34,846 nt of DNA from JBDTCO01 sp039923495 (lineage in GTDB: Bacteria > Myxococcota_A > Polyangia > Palsa-1104). The stretch is taken from the NCBI GenBank assembly GCA_039923495.1, contig JBDTCO010000147.1:1-34846 (forward strand). Reading direction: 5' to 3'. Below the pieces are notes generated by a model that saw only the letters and a list, made by a program, of their open reading frames with translations, was not told where the DNA came from and did no database searches. A program made the translations under genes and the position numbers. Positions 31,780 through 34,846 of the stretch are shown piece after piece (within the stretch, counting starts at the first letter, position 1; the number at the start of each line of letters is the position of its first letter).

Positions 31780-33157
31780 TGTGGTCCCGTCTGCGCTCGC
31801 TCGTGTAGGTCTCGCCGGTGCCCGCGGTGACGAGCTCGTAGAGCAGCGCGCGCTTGTCGCCCTTGCGACGCAGGATGCGACCGAGCCGCTGCACGTGCTC
31901 ACGCACCGACCCGGAGCCCGACATGATGATGGCGATCGACGCGTCGGGGAGATCGACGCCCTCGTTCAGCACCTTCGACGTGACGATGGCGCCGTAGCGG
32001 CCCTGACCGAGGCCCGACAGGATGTCGGAGCGCTCGCGCACCTTGGTCTGGTGCGTGATGCACGGCACGAGGAAGCGCCGCGAGATGCGATAGGCCGTGG
32101 CGTTGTCCTGAGTGAAGAGCAGCACGCGCTCGCGACGGTGCTCGTGCAGGATGACCTCCGCGTAGTCCATCTTCGCCGACGCGCAGAACGCGAGCTCGCG
32201 CTGCCGGCGGTAGGCCTTCATCGCGCGCCGCCCCTCCTCGTTTCGCGAGCTCGCGAGGATGAAGTCACCCCAGCCCTGCGGCGTGGACATGCGGATGCCC
32301 ATCAGCTCGACGAAGCCGCGGTAGAGCCCCCGCTCCACGTCGTACTCGCGGCGCTCCTCGGGCGTGAGGTCGACCTCGACCTGCTCCGTGTCGTACGTCG
32401 CGAGGTAGTCGCCGGACAGCTCGACGATGTCGCGCCGGTAGACCGTGGGACCCACGAGCTGCGAAAGCGCATCCTCGCGCCCGTCCTGGCGCTCGGGCGT
32501 CGCCGTGAGCCCGAGGCGAAATGGCGCGATGCACAGCTGCGCCGCGAGCGCGTACGCAGCGCTCGGCAGGTGGTGTACCTCGTCGAAGACCACGAGGCCG
32601 AACCGCGCGCCGAGGTGCTCCATCTTCAGGTACGCGGAGTCGTACGTGGTGACGGTGATGTGCTGGACGTCGTGATCCCCTCCTCCGACGAGACCGATGG
32701 GGCAACCGAACACCGCGCGCAGGAGGTCGTACCACTGCCGCACGAGGTCGAGCGTGGGCACCACGATGAGCGTCGCTCGCTGCACCTTGTCGATGGCCAT
32801 GATGGCGACCTGCGTCTTGCCCGCGCCCGTCGGCAGCACGACGACACCGCGTCGCTCCGCGCCGAGCCAGGCGGTCAGCGCCTCGGACTGGTACGGACGC
32901 GGAACGCGATGGACGCGCGGCGACACCGACAGCGTCGCGTAGTCGCGCGCCCTGTCCTCGTACGGGACCTTGCGCGCCCGCAGGTGCCTGACCGTCTCCG
33001 CATAGGCGATGGCCGGCGCCCGGTGGCTCGCACTGCGAGGATCCCAGCGCCACGACGGCGGCAGATCGATCGCAGCAGCGGTGAGGCCTGCCTGGCCTGC
33101 CACGGCAGAGGGTGGAGCGAGCTCGAGCGTCCCCGCCGAGAACCGGAGCGTCCACAT
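31766..33157 (-). CDS. XPB/Rad25-type superfamily 2 DNA helicase
   Basis: I prefer ATG 33155-33157 (463 residues, MWTLRFSAGTLEL), since this opening strand is typical of bacterial and archaeal XPB proteins; a TTG at 33220 would add 21 residues with no similarity. Motifs in order: RPYQSEALTAWL (Q-like), Walker A LPTGAGKTQVA, DEVHH, LTATPER, TSKVLNEGVDLPDA (motif V) and QRLGRILRRKG (motif VI). An N-terminal damage-recognition-like segment precedes the helicase core. It would unwind DNA with 3'-5' polarity in nucleotide excision repair. The downstream overlapping gene encodes its Bax1-like nuclease partner. It is divergent from the GH31 gene across 89 bp. Confidence 0.93.
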   Translation of the reverse strand: MWTLRFSAGTLELAPPSAVAGQAGLTAAAIDLPPSWRWDPRSASHRAPAIAYAETVRHLRARKVPYEDRARDYATLSVSPRVHRVPRPYQSEALTAWLGAERRGVVVLPTGAGKTQVAIMAIDKVQRATLIVVPTLDLVRQWYDLLRAVFGCPIGLVGGGDHDVQHITVTTYDSAYLKMEHLGARFGLVVFDEVHHLPSAAYALAAQLCIAPFRLGLTATPERQDGREDALSQLVGPTVYRRDIVELSGDYLATYDTEQVEVDLTPEERREYDVERGLYRGFVELMGIRMSTPQGWGDFILASSRNEEGRRAMKAYRRQRELAFCASAKMDYAEVILHEHRRERVLLFTQDNATAYRISRRFLVPCITHQTKVRERSDILSGLGQGRYGAIVTSKVLNEGVDLPDASIAIIMSGSGSVREHVQRLGRILRRKGDKRALLYELVTAGTGETYTSERRRDHSAYR

Positions 33158-33246
33158 GGGCAACTCGTATGTACCAGGGGCTCTTGTGCAGTGCAGCAGA
33201 TAGTTGGTTATATCCGCCAAAGCCCACCCGTCCTCACCACGTGCTC

Positions 33247-34846
33247 ATGACCTCCAAGCGACTCATCGGATCGTCCCTCGTCAAAGTTGCGCTCGCGATG
33301 GCCCTTCTCCCTGGGTGCGAAGGCGTGCCAGGCCCCGTGGCCACGCCCAAGCTGCACACGCCGCGCTGGGCATTCAGGCCGTGGATCTCGAAGGACATCT
33401 CGACCACCGACGACAGCTACGGCTTCGTCGGTGGCTTCCGGGATCGCGGCATCCCCGTAGGGACGCTCGTGCTCGATAGCCCGTGGGAGACCGACTACAA
33501 CACCTTCGTCCCCAACCCGGTCCGCTACCACGACTTCGGCAAGCTCGTGTCGGACCTCGGCGCCGATCACGTGCGGCTCGTCCTTTGGACCACGCAGATG
33601 ATGAACAACTTCTCCTACGACCTCGAGGTCGGTGGCGACACGTACCCCATGGACCACGTGCTCTACGACGAGGGCCTGAAGAAGCATTACTTCGTCGACG
33701 ACGGCATGCCGTGGCTGTGGTGGAAGGGCGCGGGCGCCGGCCTCGACTTCTTCAACCCCTCCGCGCGTGCCTGGTGGCACGAGCTGCAGAACGGCGTGCT
33801 CGATCAGGGCATCTCCGGCTGGAAGCTCGACTTCGGCGAGGAGTACATCACCGAGGACACGATCCGCACGAAGGCCGGTCCCGTCGCACACCAGGCCTAC
33901 TCCGAGGCGTACTACCGCGACTTCCTCGGCTACGGTGTTGGACGCAAGGGCGCCGACGACTTCGTCACGATGGTCCGCGCATACGACGCCTCGTACCAGT
34001 TCTCCGGCCGCTTCTTCGCCGCCAAGGACACGGCGCCCGTCGTGTGGGTGGGTGACAACCGCCGCGACTTCGTCGGCCTCGCCGATGCGCTCGACGAGAC
34101 GTTCCGCTCCGCCGTCGCGGGCTACCAGGTCATCGGCTCCGACATCGGCGGGTACCTCGACGTCGACGACAAGGACGTCACCACGGCCATCCCGTTCGAC
34201 GCCGAGGTGTTCCTGCGCTGGCTCGCCGTCGGTGCGATGAGCCCCTTCATGGAGCTGCACGGCCGCGCCAACCTCGAGCCGTGGAACCTGCCCGTCCGCA
34301 GCGACGACGCCGTCGTCGCGTATCGCTACTGGGCGACGCTGCACGATGCGCTCGTCCCCTACTACTACAGCCTCACCGAGGACGCGTACGCCGGCACCGG
34401 TGGGAACCTCATCGTCCCCGAAGGCGACGAGGCGAGCTGGCCCGGCGACTACCGCTTCAGCGTCGGGCCAGCGTTCTTCATCGCGCCGTTCCTCGATGGT
34501 ACGGGCACACGCAGCGTCACGCTGCCCTCGGGCGCGCGCTACTTCGACTGGTGGGACGACGGCGCCGCCGTGCTCGAGGCCGGCAGCACGGTCACAAGGA
34601 GCTACGTCGGTGATGCCATCAAGATCCCGCTGTTCCTGCGCGAGGGCTCGATCGTCCCGCTCGACGGCGAGAAGCCTGGCGCTGGGATGTCGGCCGCGTA
34701 CGCGACGACGCTCGGTCTACCGCTGCCCGGCGGTGCGCTCGTCCTCCTCGTGACGCCCGCCGACACGACCACCACGTTCACCCTCCACGACGTCGCCGGC
34801 GATGCGACGCTCGCCGTCTCGCGCACCGCAGGCGCGATCACCTTTT
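33247..34846 (+). CDS. Glycoside hydrolase family 31 lipoprotein (3' end outside window)
   Basis: An open frame from ATG 33247 reaches the right edge (533 codons). It starts with a lipoprotein signal (ALAMALLPGC, C24). The GH31 barrel follows at once (about 40-420): the nucleophile is D195 in GWKLDFGEEY, the acid/base D270 in VVWVGDNRRDF, then GYQVIGSDIGGY and ELHGRANLEPWN. Residues after about 440 begin the C-terminal beta domains (GSIVPLDGEKPG). GH31 enzymes cleave alpha-glucosides, alpha-xylosides or sulfoquinovosides; the substrate cannot be told. The usual N-terminal beta-sandwich of some 200 residues is missing, so the barrel is tethered to the membrane almost directly. Confidence 0.9.
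   Translation, partial: MTSKRLIGSSLVKVALAMALLPGCEGVPGPVATPKLHTPRWAFRPWISKDISTTDDSYGFVGGFRDRGIPVGTLVLDSPWETDYNTFVPNPVRYHDFGKLVSDLGADHVRLVLWTTQMMNNFSYDLEVGGDTYPMDHVLYDEGLKKHYFVDDGMPWLWWKGAGAGLDFFNPSARAWWHELQNGVLDQGISGWKLDFGEEYITEDTIRTKAGPVAHQAYSEAYYRDFLGYGVGRKGADDFVTMVRAYDASYQFSGRFFAAKDTAPVVWVGDNRRDFVGLADALDETFRSAVAGYQVIGSDIGGYLDVDDKDVTTAIPFDAEVFLRWLAVGAMSPFMELHGRANLEPWNLPVRSDDAVVAYRYWATLHDALVPYYYSLTEDAYAGTGGNLIVPEGDEASWPGDYRFSVGPAFFIAPFLDGTGTRSVTLPSGARYFDWWDDGAAVLEAGSTVTRSYVGDAIKIPLFLREGSIVPLDGEKPGAGMSAAYATTLGLPLPGGALVLLVTPADTTTTFTLHDVAGDATLAVSRTAGAITF

Overview
The window is high-GC, gene-dense DNA with many GTG/TTG starts, ATGA stop-start overlaps, lipoproteins, TPR proteins, a sigma-54 activator, a SpoIIE-type phosphatase and a bacterial microcompartment (BMC) shell set. 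This points to a myxobacterium-like organism (Myxococcota, former Deltaproteobacteria, possibly near Haliangium/Polyangia). That placement is inference from gene content. No rRNA, tRNA, CRISPR array, insertion sequence or phage gene was seen.

Layout. 1-6855 (minus): a membrane histidine kinase, an NtrC-type response regulator, then gspC and the 5' part of gspD (type II secretion), which runs off the left edge. 7037-8970 (plus): a secreted trypsin-like protease and a protein with three tandem paired-CxxC units. 8973-13190 (minus): a compact BMC operon, in transcription order CsoS1D-like BMC-T, BMC-H, BMC-P, PduP/EutE-like CoA-acylating aldehyde dehydrogenase with an N-terminal amphipathic helix, a minimal class III adenylyl cyclase, and a second BMC-T. 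No signature enzyme that makes the aldehyde is present here. 13222-15638 (plus): a YfhO-like membrane protein coupled to a YbjQ/UPF0145 protein. 15720-23522 (minus): four tandem DUF2330 paralogues followed by a pentaheme c-type cytochrome with TPRs, apparently one operon. 23723-24949 (plus): a beta-propeller-like lipoprotein. 24956-27203 (minus): a GAF-SpoIIE phosphatase and a MerR-HTH/TPR protein. 27518-28126 (plus): a YciO/Sua5 family protein. 28133-33157 (minus): an XPB-type helicase, its Bax1/DUF790 nuclease partner, a TPR lipoprotein and an FKBP lipoprotein with a Met/Gly-rich tail. 33247-34846 (plus): a GH31 lipoprotein cut by the right edge.

The most unusual element is the adenylyl cyclase placed between the BMC aldehyde dehydrogenase and a BMC shell gene, translationally coupled to the latter and with all six catalytic residues intact. 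It suggests a link between the microcompartment and cAMP, either as cargo or as signalling. Next are the four-copy DUF2330 array feeding into a multiheme cytochrome, and the archaeal-style XPB-Bax1 repair pair joined to envelope lipoproteins. Perfect inverted repeats just upstream of the aldehyde dehydrogenase start and between the first two shell genes are candidate elements for tuning shell-to-enzyme ratios.
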